A stretch of 64,000 nt of DNA from Terfezia claveryi (taxonomy: Eukaryota > Ascomycota > Pezizomycetes > Pezizales > Pezizaceae), in NCBI GenBank assembly GCA_015179025.1, contig WHUX01000042.1, forward strand, positions 186,001-250,000, in the 5' to 3' direction. Shown piece by piece: positions 36,576 through 47,600 of this stretch. Both the position numbers and the translations under genes were made by a program. The notes below the pieces were generated by a model, which made no database searches, was not told the DNA's origin, and saw only the letters and a program-made list of their open reading frames with translations. The first letter of the stretch is position 1, and every line of letters begins with the position of its first letter.

Positions 36576-37116
36576 TATAACGACGGCTCTGGGGACAAGG
36601 CGACCAAGGGGTACGCTAGGGCAAGGGCAAGGCTAGGGTAACACACACACGTAGGAACGCTACGTGTGTGACTAGGGGGAAGGCTAGGACGGGGGCAAGG
36701 GCGAGGGTGAGAGGGGCAGAGGGCAAGGGGCGCGAGATACGCGGAGGCAGTTGCCGCATGTGTCAGAGGGGGGCAGCTGTACTGCAGAGTTATTTACGGG
36801 ACAAGGCAAGACGAGGGGGTGTACAAGGGAGGTACACCTTCGCGGAGAGACAAGGTCCTGTATTAAGTATACAAGACGTTGGATAGGGATCCAACGACAG
36901 TACGAGGAACAGGGGCTATATATACATAATTCCGGGCCAGGGCAACGGAAGGAATAAGCTTCCCAAGATCCCCTATCTTGGAAGCCAAGCAAGATAACGA
37001 TAACCCATCACCTGCGTCGCAGGTGATGCCGAGGGCAACAATAGCAATAACCCATCAACGACACCCGAACAAGCTTGTTCGAGTGTCAAATCAAGACTAA
37101 GAACATGGTTGTGTCA
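36576..37116 (-). repeat. 5' LTR of element C (right copy)
   Basis: Begins TATAACGACGG where the left copy has TGTAACAACGG; the lost G of the terminal TG is one of the RIP-like changes. Ends GTTGTGTCA beside the CCATT duplication. Confidence 0.95.
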
Positions 37117-37121
37117 CCATT

Positions 37122-37351
37122 ATAGGAAGAGTCGTCAGATCTGATAACGGGTTATCAGATCAACGTTTCTATATAAGCTACCGCTTTTATATAGTTAATA
37201 CAATAAGACCCAAGCGGTGTTCTAAGTCTCATATAGCTTTACTCTTATCGAGTTTGCATTACACCCGAGTTATAGCTGCGTTTATACTTTACTCCACTAT
37301 TATCTATCCTTTTCCCCGAAGTATTCTCGTAGTTACAGCTCGCCTGTAACA
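37122..37351 (+). repeat. 5' LTR of element B, right piece
   Basis: Continues from ATAGGAAGAGTCG to CGCCTGTAACA and aligns with 43059-43288. It includes the perfect palindrome GATCTGATAAC GG GTTATCAGATC near 37137-37160. Confidence 0.95.
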
Positions 37352-37409
37352 TTACACCGCTTGTCTATACACCTCTATAGATACCAACACCCTACAATTC
37401 CCTACAACT

Positions 37410-40400
37410 ATGTCAATTGTTGTCCAGGCACAGCAACGAGCTGAACAATTCATCGAGCAATACTATGCTCCCTCTTCTCAGATCCCACAATTTTAGGAAC
37501 GCTGGGGCACCCCCCGTCAACAAATAGGACTCGGATCAATATCCTCCTCCTCTCCTGAACCTATCATACGATCAGTTGCCCCATCAGTAGCTCCATCTAA
37601 TAATCTAGGACCCTCCACTAAGGGTAAGCGACCAGTAGCTCGCCACCAGACTCCCGTTGATCTTGGATACGCCGCTATGAAGGCACAAGTTCAGCGTTTA
37701 GAGACAGAAAAGCAAGCTGCACTCGCACAGGTACAACAGCTACAACAGACACAGACAGCACATACCGAGTTCATTCAGCGAAGTGCAGCAGATATCCAGA
37801 ATACAGCTAATGCTGCTGCCAATAAACATGCACAACTATCGAATGATACACAGAGTGCACTCACACAAATCCAGAATCTTATTATTTCTAGACAAACAAA
37901 CCAGACAAAAGAATTCCAGACAATCCACCACAACCTCCGATATCTCAAGGGACAAGCCGACTTCTACAATGATCAATACCAGCAACGGTTTGCTAGTATT
38001 GAAGGACAAATCAGTAGTATAAAAGGACAATTCACTAACTTTCAAGACTGACTTGAAAGGGTAGAACGTCGGGTACAGGCTCCTTAGCCTATACACCCTC
38101 CAGCAAATACAGCACAAAGACTCGAGCAAGCAGCAGGAGGTATACGACCACCCCCTCTACCACCAGTCGAACAAAGATGACCCAGAGATCCCACTCCTCC
38201 ACTTCCACCTCCAGTAGGACTAGGAATCTTTGAAGATAAGCAGATAGCAGGCAAAGCACCACCCCCGAATAAATTCAAGGGAGAACGAATGCATCTCGAA
38301 GGCTGGATTCTTCAAATGGACGATTACTTTCTCATCACTCTCACCCGAAATGAAGACCAGAAGCTAGCATATGTTGGGTTATCAATGGATGGAAAAGCAT
38401 TGGATTGGTGGAAGGCTAACCGAGTTAAGTATCATACTTGGAAGGAGGTTAAGGAAGCCATGGAACTATATTATGGGGACCACTACCAGGCAGATCGAGC
38501 GTATCATGACCTAGCAGCGTTAAAAAAGACTGGTTCTATCTTGGATTATCTAACGGAGGTAGATAGGCTTAATAATTATGCCAAACTATCCGAGATGCAG
38601 GTCATCAATATTATAATCTCCAACCTTCCCCATGAACTCCGCAAATCAATGGCTCATTACGAAAACCTTCGCACCTTTCTACATCAATGGAGACAGAAAC
38701 TTATCGAGATAGATATCATCAGTACTGAATTCCAGAGCCGAAACCGCCAAACTGCCGCTGCCCCATCAACAACTAGGAAGCGCCCCTTAGATATAGGAAC
38801 ACAACTCCGAGGAACAGCTCCTACCTCCTACAATAATACTTGCATCCCCTCTCCAATATATAAAAGCAGAATACAGGAAGGACAATGTGTGAAATGTGGG
38901 AGAACCGATCATAAGGCAAAAGAGTATACATATGGGAAGCATGCCTCTGAACCTTATTCCTATAAACCAAAAACTACTACTAGTACAAGCCAGGCGCTTG
39001 TACCGGCCAACAAGAAAGCTCGAATAGATAAAGGACAACTTCGGATTACAGAGCTTGGTTCCGAAGGAGAAGAGTCAGGAAACGAGTAAGAAGTATATCA
39101 CCTACCATCGGACGTACTCCTAGACATTCACCTCTCCTGACGGTCCGGATTTTTATTGCTGGGGAAGAAGTTGAAGTAGTGGTAGACTGTGGAGCTAGTG
39201 CTCCAGTTGTTGGGAAAAGACTGGCAGTTAAATTGGGAATTTGGAAGAGAGCCAGGGAAGTTAGGGTTAGGCAGGGAGATAGATCTCAAATTTCTGGAGG
39301 AAAATATGTGGTTAATACTAGGTTTGATATATTAGACTCCTCTTCTCATTTTTTGGGTAAGTTTAAGATGGATGCTGAAGTTTTGGATATTGGGAAGAAG
39401 GATGTTATTTTGGGTTTGTCTTGGTTATAAGAAAATGGATTTTCGGTGGATACTCAGGACAGGTGCCTGAGACAGGTCTCTACAGGTTTGGTTATTCCGT
39501 GTTCTGTTAGATGGATTCCTACTGTTTCTGTTCTTGAAGTTGAAGAGCCACCAGAGGATGGCGAGATTGTGCTTATTATTGACGCAAGCGAACGATACTC
39601 TCGTTATGCACATTGCTTTACCACAGAACAGGCAGCTAGACTCCCTGAACACAAGCCATGGGACCACGAAATCCCCCTCCAAGACCCAACCGCAAAGATA
39701 CTATTCGGGGCTATCTACAAGACCACATGGGAAGAAGACGAAGCACTCCAGAAGTACCTTGATGAAAACCTTCCTACTACCAAAGTCCGACGATCACGCT
39801 CCTCCGCTGGTGCTCCCATCTTATTTGTTCGAAAAAAAGACGGATCTTTAAGGCTATATGTCGATTACCGAGCCCTTAACGTCTCACAGTGCCAAACAAA
39901 TACCCACTCCCTCTCATCTCCGACTTACTTGATAGAACTCATGGAGGTAAATGGTTCACACGATTGGACCTCAAAAATGGGTATAACCTCATCAGGATTG
40001 CACCAGGAGATGAGTGGAAGACAGCGTTCAGGATGAAAAAGGGACTATTTGAGTATATCGTGATCCATTTGGGTTGACCAATGCCCCGCTACATTTCAAG
40101 AGATGATGGATACGATCTTCAAGGATATGGAGGGATGTATCTGGTACTTGGACGACATACTCATCTATGGAGGTAAGACAGAGGAAGAACATCAACAAAT
40201 AGTCGAAAAAGTTCTTCAGCAATGCATCCAACATGGATTAGCTGTTAACCTTATAAAGTCTGAGTTCTATGTCCAGGAGACCTTATTCCTCGGTCATATT
40301 ATCAATGGTCAACACGTCCAAATGGATCCCTCCAAGCTCGAAACCATATCAAAGTGGCCTATTCCTACTAAGAAGAAAGAGGTTCAAGCATTCCTAGGCT

Positions 40401-42379
40401 TCGCTAATTACTACCGTCGATTTATTGCCAACTATAGTGCAAAGGCACATCCCTTAATCGACTTAACGAAAGATGTTCCTTTCAGTTGGGGACACGAGCA
40501 ACAGCAAGCCTTTGATGACCTCCGGGAACGATTCCTCACTGCTCCTATCCTCACACAGTTTGACAGACAACTTGAGACAATCATAGAGACTGATGCTAGC
40601 AACCAAGCTATTGCTGGTATCCTCTCTCAATATCATATTGTCAATGGAGGAAAGCAGCTTCATCCTGTTGAATACCATGCAAAAACCCTCTCCGCAGCTC
40701 AACGCAACTAGCTCATCCACGATAAAGAGTTGTTTGCAATCGTGGATTGCTTCCGGAAGTGGCGAGATTAGTTGGTTGGCGTTTCAGTGAACGTCTATAC
40801 AGACTACCAAGGATTACAATATTTCAACACCAAACAGAAGCTCAACTCCCGTCAAGCTACCTGGTACCTCCGCATGTCTGAGTTCATCTACAATATTCAC
40901 TACAGACCCGGTTCGAAGATGGGCAAGCCTGATGGCCTGTCTAGACGTTCAGGGGAAGAGAAATCCGGCATGGATGCTAGATTTTTCGAAGATGGACAGC
41001 TAATAGTACTTGGAGAAGAGGATGAAGAGGAAGCCGAAGATGTTGAAGTGGAAGGAATAGATGTGGCCGGATGGCAGAAGAAGGATGGACTATGGGTGGT
41101 ACCCTCCGAGTTTAAGTTGGAAGTGCTAAGACAGCACCATGATAGTCAAGTGGCAGGACATTGGGGAAGACATCGTACTCAAGAGCTAGTGTCAAGGAAT
41201 TTTACGTGGGATAAGTGGCAGGAAGATATTGTGAATTATGTGGCAGGATGTACTAAGTGTCAGAAAGCAAAGGCAGATAGGCATAGCAGGCAAACGAAGT
41301 TGGTACCGATGCCAACTGGGAACAACCATTTGAGGAAATAGCTATGGACTTCGTTGGTGAGCTACCAGAGTCAGAAGGTTTCAATGCAATACTTGTTATT
41401 ACAGACCGGTTTACAAAAGTACAACACTATATTCCGGCAAAGACTACATGGACAGCATCCGATGTTGCTGACACCTATATTAACGAGATATGGAGACTCT
41501 ATGGCCTCCCCCGATATATCACCTCTGACCGTGGTCCATAGTTTGCTTTAGATTCCTCAAAGAGCTTAACCAAAAGCTCAATATAACCCTCCGCCTCTCC
41601 ACTGCCTATCACCCTCAGACCGATAGACTTGCTGAACGAGCAGTCTAAACACTTAAGCAGTACCTCCGCATCTACTGTTACGATAGGCAAGCTCGTTAGA
41701 AACGATGGCTACCCTTAGTCGAGTTTGCCTATAATACTGCCGCCCACTCTACCCATAAGTACTCCCCTTACCGAAGTCTGTATGGCTTCGACCCTCGCAC
41801 CATTCACCTTTCAGATGACTATGAATTCTCCTCTCCCGCCGCAGAAGAATGGCTAGACCGAATGACAACTGTGCACAACCAAATTCATGATACCCTCAAG
41901 CAAATCAACCATAAAAGAAGTGCTATACACCTCGAGAAGGCACGCAGGTTTGCTATTGACGACTGGGTATTGGTTGACCACCGGAACCTACAGATATGAG
42001 CTGGGAACAACCGTTCCCTTACCAGCAAGTGGATAGGGCCCTACAAGGTCATTGAAGCTATTGGTTCATACGCATACAGGCTCGAAGTTCCACAAGGCAC
42101 ACGATGGCATAATGTTGTTCATGTTACCCTCCTAAAGCCATTCAGACGACGAGACGAGCCACAAGATATGGATGAAGATGAACCAGATATCTTCGAAGTC
42201 AAATCCATCGAGGACTCCCGCAAAATAGAGGAATAGTCAAGTATAGGGTGCGTTGGGAAGGATATATGGAGTTTGAAGACACTTGTGAGACCTTTGACAA
42301 GTTGGATAACTGCCCAGAGAAGCTCAGAGAGTACCGAGAGAAGTTCCCCAATAAGCCACGAGATGAAAGAGACGTCTGA
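37410..42379 (+). pseudogene. Element B gag-pol, heavily decayed
   Basis: Starts MSIVVQAQQRAEQF at 37410, with a stop after about 28 codons. A coiled coil (37677-38051) precedes the capsid region (MHLEGWILQMDDYFLIT, about 38289). The zinc knuckle is damaged (CVKCGRTDHKAKEY, last Cys lost). Protease has VVDCGASAPVVG; reverse transcriptase has [19 protein letters not shown] and a [10 protein letters not shown] site; RNase H has IETDASNQAIAG. The integrase shows CTKCQKAKA, MDFVGELP and SDRGP and then breaks into alternating frames. A chromodomain-like tail (VRWEGYMEFEDTCETFDKL) ends at 42379. More than ten frame breaks are visible, so the copy is dead. Confidence 0.9.
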
Positions 42380-42673
42380 GGTTTGGACCTACATCCAGTG
42401 TTTTATGAGTGAAGACATGGTACCTTTTACCCTCCTACTCGTCGCCTTTTCCCTGTAGGTTTTTTGGCGAGAGGTTTGGTTTTTAACGGCCATGGCATGC
42501 ATATGTAGACACACCGGTCTTGTGGTACCCTGTCAGGGAGAGAGGTATCTAATGATGTTTGGTTAGTACCTAGCCACTGCCATTACCTAAGTCTTTACTA
42601 AGTACTTGTTCTAAACCTAGGGTCAGGAGAAACTTGTATTCAGCTGTGGACAGCTGCCTGGAAACGGGAGTAA

Positions 42674-43288
42674 TGTTACGACTCAGGTAAGAGACCTACC
42701 CTCCACCGGGATAACCAATACCCTACTACATTACTGACTGTGATGGCCTGATCACCTATACAGATGCGGGTAGTGCGTCGGGAGTGCAGACGTTAAAGGG
42801 ATTGGGTAAAGGAAGTGTGTGTTCTCTGATATTGATCTCGTGCATGTATTCTCTTCAGTGTGTTTCTATGATATTCTAATATATGATATTCTTATATTGT
42901 TATTCGTTGTATTCAAGCTTATCTCCTGTAAGACAGCCTGACTGCAAAGCGTTGTAGTTCGGGCTACCTAATCAATGTATGTCAACCTGCAGAGTTCCTA
43001 AACAGGAAGCGTCTTCCTGTTCTAGACAACTACCTGACGTCAGTGCTACTAAGCCATTATAGGAAGAGTCGTCAGATCTGATAACGGGTTATCAGATCAA
43101 CGTTTCTATATAAGCTACCGCTTTTACATAGTTAATACAATAAGACCCAAGCAGTGTTCTAAGTCTCATATAGCTTTACTCTTATCGAGTTCGCATTACA
43201 CCCGAGTTATAGCTGCGTTTATACTTTACTCCGCTATTATCTATCCTTTTCCCCAAAGTATTCTCGTAGTTACAGCTCGCCTGTAACA
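42674..43288 (+). repeat. 3' LTR of element B
   Basis: Uninterrupted 615 bp copy, TGTTACGACTCAGG to CGCCTGTAACA. It serves as the reference that proves where element C entered the 5' LTR. Confidence 0.96.
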
Positions 43289-43625
43289 TATTGAAATCCG
43301 ACAACGATTCGTCACAAGCAAGGCAAATGAAGGCATCATAAAAGTAAACTGGATTCCGACAAACGATCAGGTAGCGGATATTTTCACAAAGCCTCTATCA
43401 CGAGAAATGTTCACAAAACATGCAAAGAAACTAGGAATTGACCCAACATTCCATACATGTCTGACATGCAGTACGTTTTTTCCTAGCAACAATCAGCTAC
43501 ACAAACATCTCCGGAAAGACCATATGGACCAACCTGCAAAAAAGCGTCGAATGGAGACAATAGAAGTGATTTCTGGGGAAGAAATGGGGGAGGTCGATCA
43601 AGAGAAGACAAAGGAAATAGAATGA
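43289..43625 (+). pseudogene. Element A pol, C-terminal part with C2H2 zinc finger
   Basis: Resumes the RNase H reading of element A just after B: HIEIRQRFVTSK, IPTNDQVADIFTKPLSREMF, the usual copia C-terminus. The frame does not stop there. It adds a C2H2 finger with spacing C-x2-C-x12-H-x4-H (CLTCSTFFPSNNQLHKHLRK then DH), a basic PAKKRRM stretch and an acidic tail ending at 43625. The finger suggests nucleic-acid binding by the polyprotein. Confidence 0.85.
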
Positions 43626-43842
43626 AAACGAGGTATCTGTCTTTATCAGTGGGATAGAACATCACATAGGCTGTCTCTTTTTCTGACTATTATTATCTAT
43701 TGATACTGCGTTGGCTATTGTTGTTTCTTCGGTTTAGATAAGAACACTGCGTGGTTGTTTTCTCTCTTACTATTATTAATACTGAGTCTGCTATTGTTAC
43801 ATGTTTCTTCAGTTTATTTAAGAACACTGCGTTGGGGGGAGG

Positions 43843-44037
43843 TGAAAGCATTATACATATACATATACAACGCAGTGTGTGGGAGGATTAGGTCAGCTAG
43901 CTATGACAACACTGCCACATGTGGATATTGATACTAGCGGGACCCATAAGGTTGAAACCTAGGGGAACCATCATGTCGAGCATCATCACGGAGGAACAAG
44001 GGGAATGAGATAAGACAATCACACAATAGTGCTTCTA
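43843..44037 (+). repeat. 3' LTR of element A
   Basis: 195 bp, starts TGAAAGCATTATACATATAC and ends TGCTTCTA, followed by the CATTT target duplication. Confidence 0.95.
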
Positions 44038-44699
44038 CATTTGATAAAGAACCGAGATTGGAGGTATAAAGTCTATCTATGCAAGAGGTTAACCCTTCCT
44101 AGAGAGGGTCGGATCGATACTTTTCGAACGTGCTGTATAGAGAAAAGGGTTAGGTGTAAAACCACGCAGTACCAACTGATCACGAGAAATATAATTATCC
44201 CACAGATTACGTGTTTCCTCCAACTCTCAACAACAGATGGGGGATAAAAGGCCCGGGAATGTCTCAGAGTCTGGTTGATATCACTTTGCCAGCAGACTTT
44301 GTCCAACTTATAATCGTTCCAAGACAACTTGCAGCCTACAGACAGGCCCAGAAGAGTCAATAAATGAAAATTAAAGAAATGTCTAAAGACAGAAACTTTG
44401 TTAGAGCTATAAAAATGACAGTCAAACTACAAAAGTAAAGTTGGTGACTAGAAGTAATCTATCTCAGAACAAAGTGTTCTAGCCTTAGGTAACCTAAGCC
44501 GAGGCTTCCATTGCATTCAGCAGATTCTTTCACATATGCAACTACAAGCTAACCATAAGACTGAAATAAACTTAAGTTCAGCAAATATTATTCTGTGTCT
44601 CCTATCAGAACATCTAGAAAAAGGATTACGCCGACGCTACAAAATTTGCCAATGAAACCATTCATATACTACTTACGATCTTTAAAACAAACCACATTC
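44038..44699. other. Intergenic between element A and CSF1
   Basis: About 660 bp, presumably the CSF1 3' untranslated region and terminator. A motif variant (GTCTGGTTG) lies near 44269. No gene supported. Confidence 0.45.
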
Positions 44700-47600
44700 C
44701 TATGACCCTGTTCCCAATATCTTATGGTACGCATCCTCCACTTCTCTTGCGATCTCCAGCAAACTCACTATCACAATCTGGGGGTACTAATTAGCAATGT
44801 CTTTAGATAGCAATTTCGCCCAGTCTCAGTACAAACCTGATGCGTCAGGTTGGGTAACCTATCTCTGTTCAACCCTATCCACTCTAGTGGCGGTGTTGCC
44901 TCACCCATGTCTCTCAGCTGCGGTGTTTCAATGATTGGAGGGACTAATGGGTGGTACGAGTACCGCGACTGCGGTACGTTAACCACAGCTGTAATCTTGC
45001 CCTTCTCCTTCTGTTTATCTTTATCATTACCCTTCTCATCTTGGGACCCGGTATCTAAGCCCAGGAGCGGTGGGGAGATGTTAGTAGTGTTAATGGAGAT
45101 TGCAGCGGGCTGAGTTTGGGAAGGCTGAGAGTTAGAAGAAGAGGATGGATGTAGTTTTGTTTTATTAGCAGTCATTGCTTCGAGGTGATTTTGCCACATC
45201 CTGGGATATCATTAGCATACTCCTTGCTAAAGGGTGGTGCAAACAAATACCCCTTGATGAAGCTAACTCTAGCATAATTCCACCCCACATCAACTTTACC
45301 CTCAAACGCACTTTTGAAGATGTAATCAATCTGATTTGAACCCTGCACTCGCCAGGTGTGCATTCCGGCATTGACCTGGGGCACCTTGAGAATTGTCCCA
45401 CCTCTTGATCCAGTAGCATTAGAGATAACGTCCTCAATGTTAACATCGACGGCCATCCCTATATCTTCCGACTTCCTCACTGCAGATAATGCAACTCGTA
45501 GTTGGCCAAGAGTCATTGATAACTGGCTATGAAGTTTGTATTTTTCCATGTCAACCGCAAATCGTGCACCCACGTTGAGGGCCTCGACTTTGAAAACTTG
45601 GGAGTCCCTAAAGGTGCTAGGGAAAACCCCTATGTTGATTTCTCTCAAATTGACAACTACATCTGTGTGTAAAGTGAGCGAAGCAGGCTCTGACTTTGAG
45701 CCAATAGGCGTCGAGATCACTAGCAGCGTTTCTGGAGGGGGTTGGCTCATGGACTGCGTTCGCCGCTTCATAAATCTCTCGATATCCTGCAGCGATGTTT
45801 CGTAGGAGGCAATTTTCTCCTGCCAAAACCGCAAAAGAGCTTGATACAGTGCAAGCCCCTGGGCCGTACTCTGACTAGTACAGAAGATTTGGACTTTGTC
45901 ACCTTCTAAAATTCCAACTAACCTATCGCTTACGCCATCCTCCTGCCTTAGGTTATACATGAGAAAGTCAAAGGATGCGATGTCAGCGATAAGGAAGGGG
46001 TGGTAGTCGAATGCAGCCTTAATTCGAAACTGCTCAAACCCAAGTGATGCTTGTACTAGAGGTGTAAGATGCAATTGTTCGGGGAGCCACTGAATTGACG
46101 TCCTTGCCCGCAGGTTAACAAGTTCAATAAAGCCACTCAGTCGGCCAGTAGCCTTCATGGCAATACTGCTGAGGCCCAGGCACATTGTCTGCTCCCAGTC
46201 AGAACTTTTTCTAGACGCTATCCAGAAATTTGATAACTGCAATGTCGTTTTGCCAAGGGAGGGACCAAGATCCAGTTGTAATTCAATCGTGGAAATTGCA
46301 ATCGTCGTATTCCAAGGGAACACTTTGGTAGCGGTCACCTTATGATACTTTTGCATCAGTTGCGCTGGCTGCTCGGGAGTGGATACAGGAGATGGAGCCT
46401 TATCCATTACATCCTCAGGAACCCAAATCTCACGAAACAAGAGGAAATCTTGTATCTGTTTGACGTTGACTTGCGATTTTAGTGGACTGAGCTTCATGAT
46501 TACCGATAGGCCATCTGAGCCGCTCAAATGTCTGTTGTTCATAACCGAGATAGCGAGGGCTTCGACTTCAAGGTACCCTGTTGACTCCCTGGAATAAATA
46601 TGCTGCAACGAACACCGCAGTCCTGTTGTAATAGCGGATACAGAGTAAAAGCGACCGCTTTCCTCATCCTCACATGTGTTGAGAGTCACGTATATGTCTT
46701 TATAGGTAGCCGTAGCAGCCACTCGAGCATAAGGCTGACAGCTGAGAGAGAACTCCTGCTTCATGATTCGCAAACCCAGGTTGAGCTTACATCGCCCCAG
46801 GATTGCGGCCGCATCCCCTGCTACCTTCTCCTCATCGCGCATCTTGACAGGCTTTAGCTCTGGAGAGATATTAGGCTCCCGAACAACTCCCTTCAGGTTA
46901 TTAGACATCTCCATGAGCAATGGCACGACTGACGGGTATATGATGTTTGTCGAACTGCTCACTTTAATCTCTCCGCTGATAGAAGGGTCCTCTTTGCTTG
47001 GTTCTAGATATTGTATCTTAAATGCCAGACCAGGAGTCCGTAGGGTGGTATTAGCATTACTATCTCCCTGAGCAAACTGTCCAAATCTACCCTGGTGGGC
47101 GGGCTTAGACTGTGAATCCTGGGCTTCAGCGCTGATTTGGAAATGTACAACAGCTCCAGCGAAGTCCGCATCAACAAAAACGGAAGCTAGTCGCTTTTTG
47201 CTAAACATGTTCTTTCTCTCTCCGCCACTTACAGTTGGCGTAGATTTCCACGACGCTGATGCCCTGCGGAACTTGTCACTTGCAACCGCTAGGGAGGCTT
47301 CCAGATCATTAACCCCCAACATACAACTAGGGGTGATTCTCAAGTCCAACGGAAGTCCTTTAGCTTGTGAGGCAAATCGCCTTTCAGTTGGCCCATTGTA
47401 ATGAGTGACAACAAACACTACCTCAGGTAACAGGGCAGAGTTTTCTGCTCGTACTTTGGTATGCGGGGAATTTTCATCTACCAACTGCAAAAGGAGCTCC
47501 TCAATGATTAGACGGGCTTCATTATGCTTTTTCAGTGCACTCTCAAACCCAATACGTCTAAGTTTTAACACGAGATTCTGTCGCGGCCTGTTGACAGGCG

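Larger units (their letters stand above)
30976..37116 (-). mobile_element. Element C: chromodomain Ty3/gypsy retrotransposon inserted in the 5' LTR of B
   Basis: LTRs of 541 bp at 30976-31516 and 36576-37116. The target duplication is CCATT at 30971-30975 and 37117-37121, perfect, and joining the flanks recreates the sequence of B's intact 3' LTR. All coding parts are on the minus strand. In that direction a polypurine tract AAAGGGGGGATAG (31517-31529 complement) abuts the 3' LTR. At 6.1 kb it is a complete-length chromovirus-type element. It is the least damaged of the three, with a 433-codon integrase-chromodomain frame still open. Confidence 0.97.
30591..43288 (+). mobile_element. Element B: Ty3/gypsy LTR retrotransposon inserted in A
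   Basis: LTRs are 615 bp each. The 3' LTR is 42674-43288; the 5' LTR is split by element C into 30591-30975 and 37122-37351 (385 + 230 = 615). LTRs run TGTTACGACTCAGG to CGCCTGTAACA. The target duplication is TATCG (30586-30590) and TATTG (43289-43293), 4 of 5. Excision at these points restores the RNase H reading frame of A. The internal part (37352-42673) car­ries decayed gag and pol in gypsy order. Fourteen differences between the LTRs are all transitions. Confidence 0.96.
25644..44037 (+). mobile_element. Element A: Ty1/copia LTR retrotransposon carrying nested insertions
   Basis: Bounded by 195 bp LTRs at 25644-25838 and 43843-44037 that differ at one base, and by a perfect 5 bp target duplication CATTT at 25639-25643 and 44038-44042. 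A polypurine tract (GGGGGGAGG) stands just before the 3' LTR. The gag-pol reading is interrupted after the RNase H motif by a 173 bp insertion and by element B (which contains C), and resumes at 43289. Without the insertions A would be about 5.5 kb, normal for copia. Domain order Gag, zinc knuckle, integrase, reverse transcriptase, RNase H confirms the copia class. Several in-frame stops make it non-autonomous. Confidence 0.97.

Noticed and set aside
44771..45199. 142-codon minus ORF as a separate gene
   Set aside because: It contains the conserved Csf1 C-terminal block and joins the large exon through a 50 bp intron.
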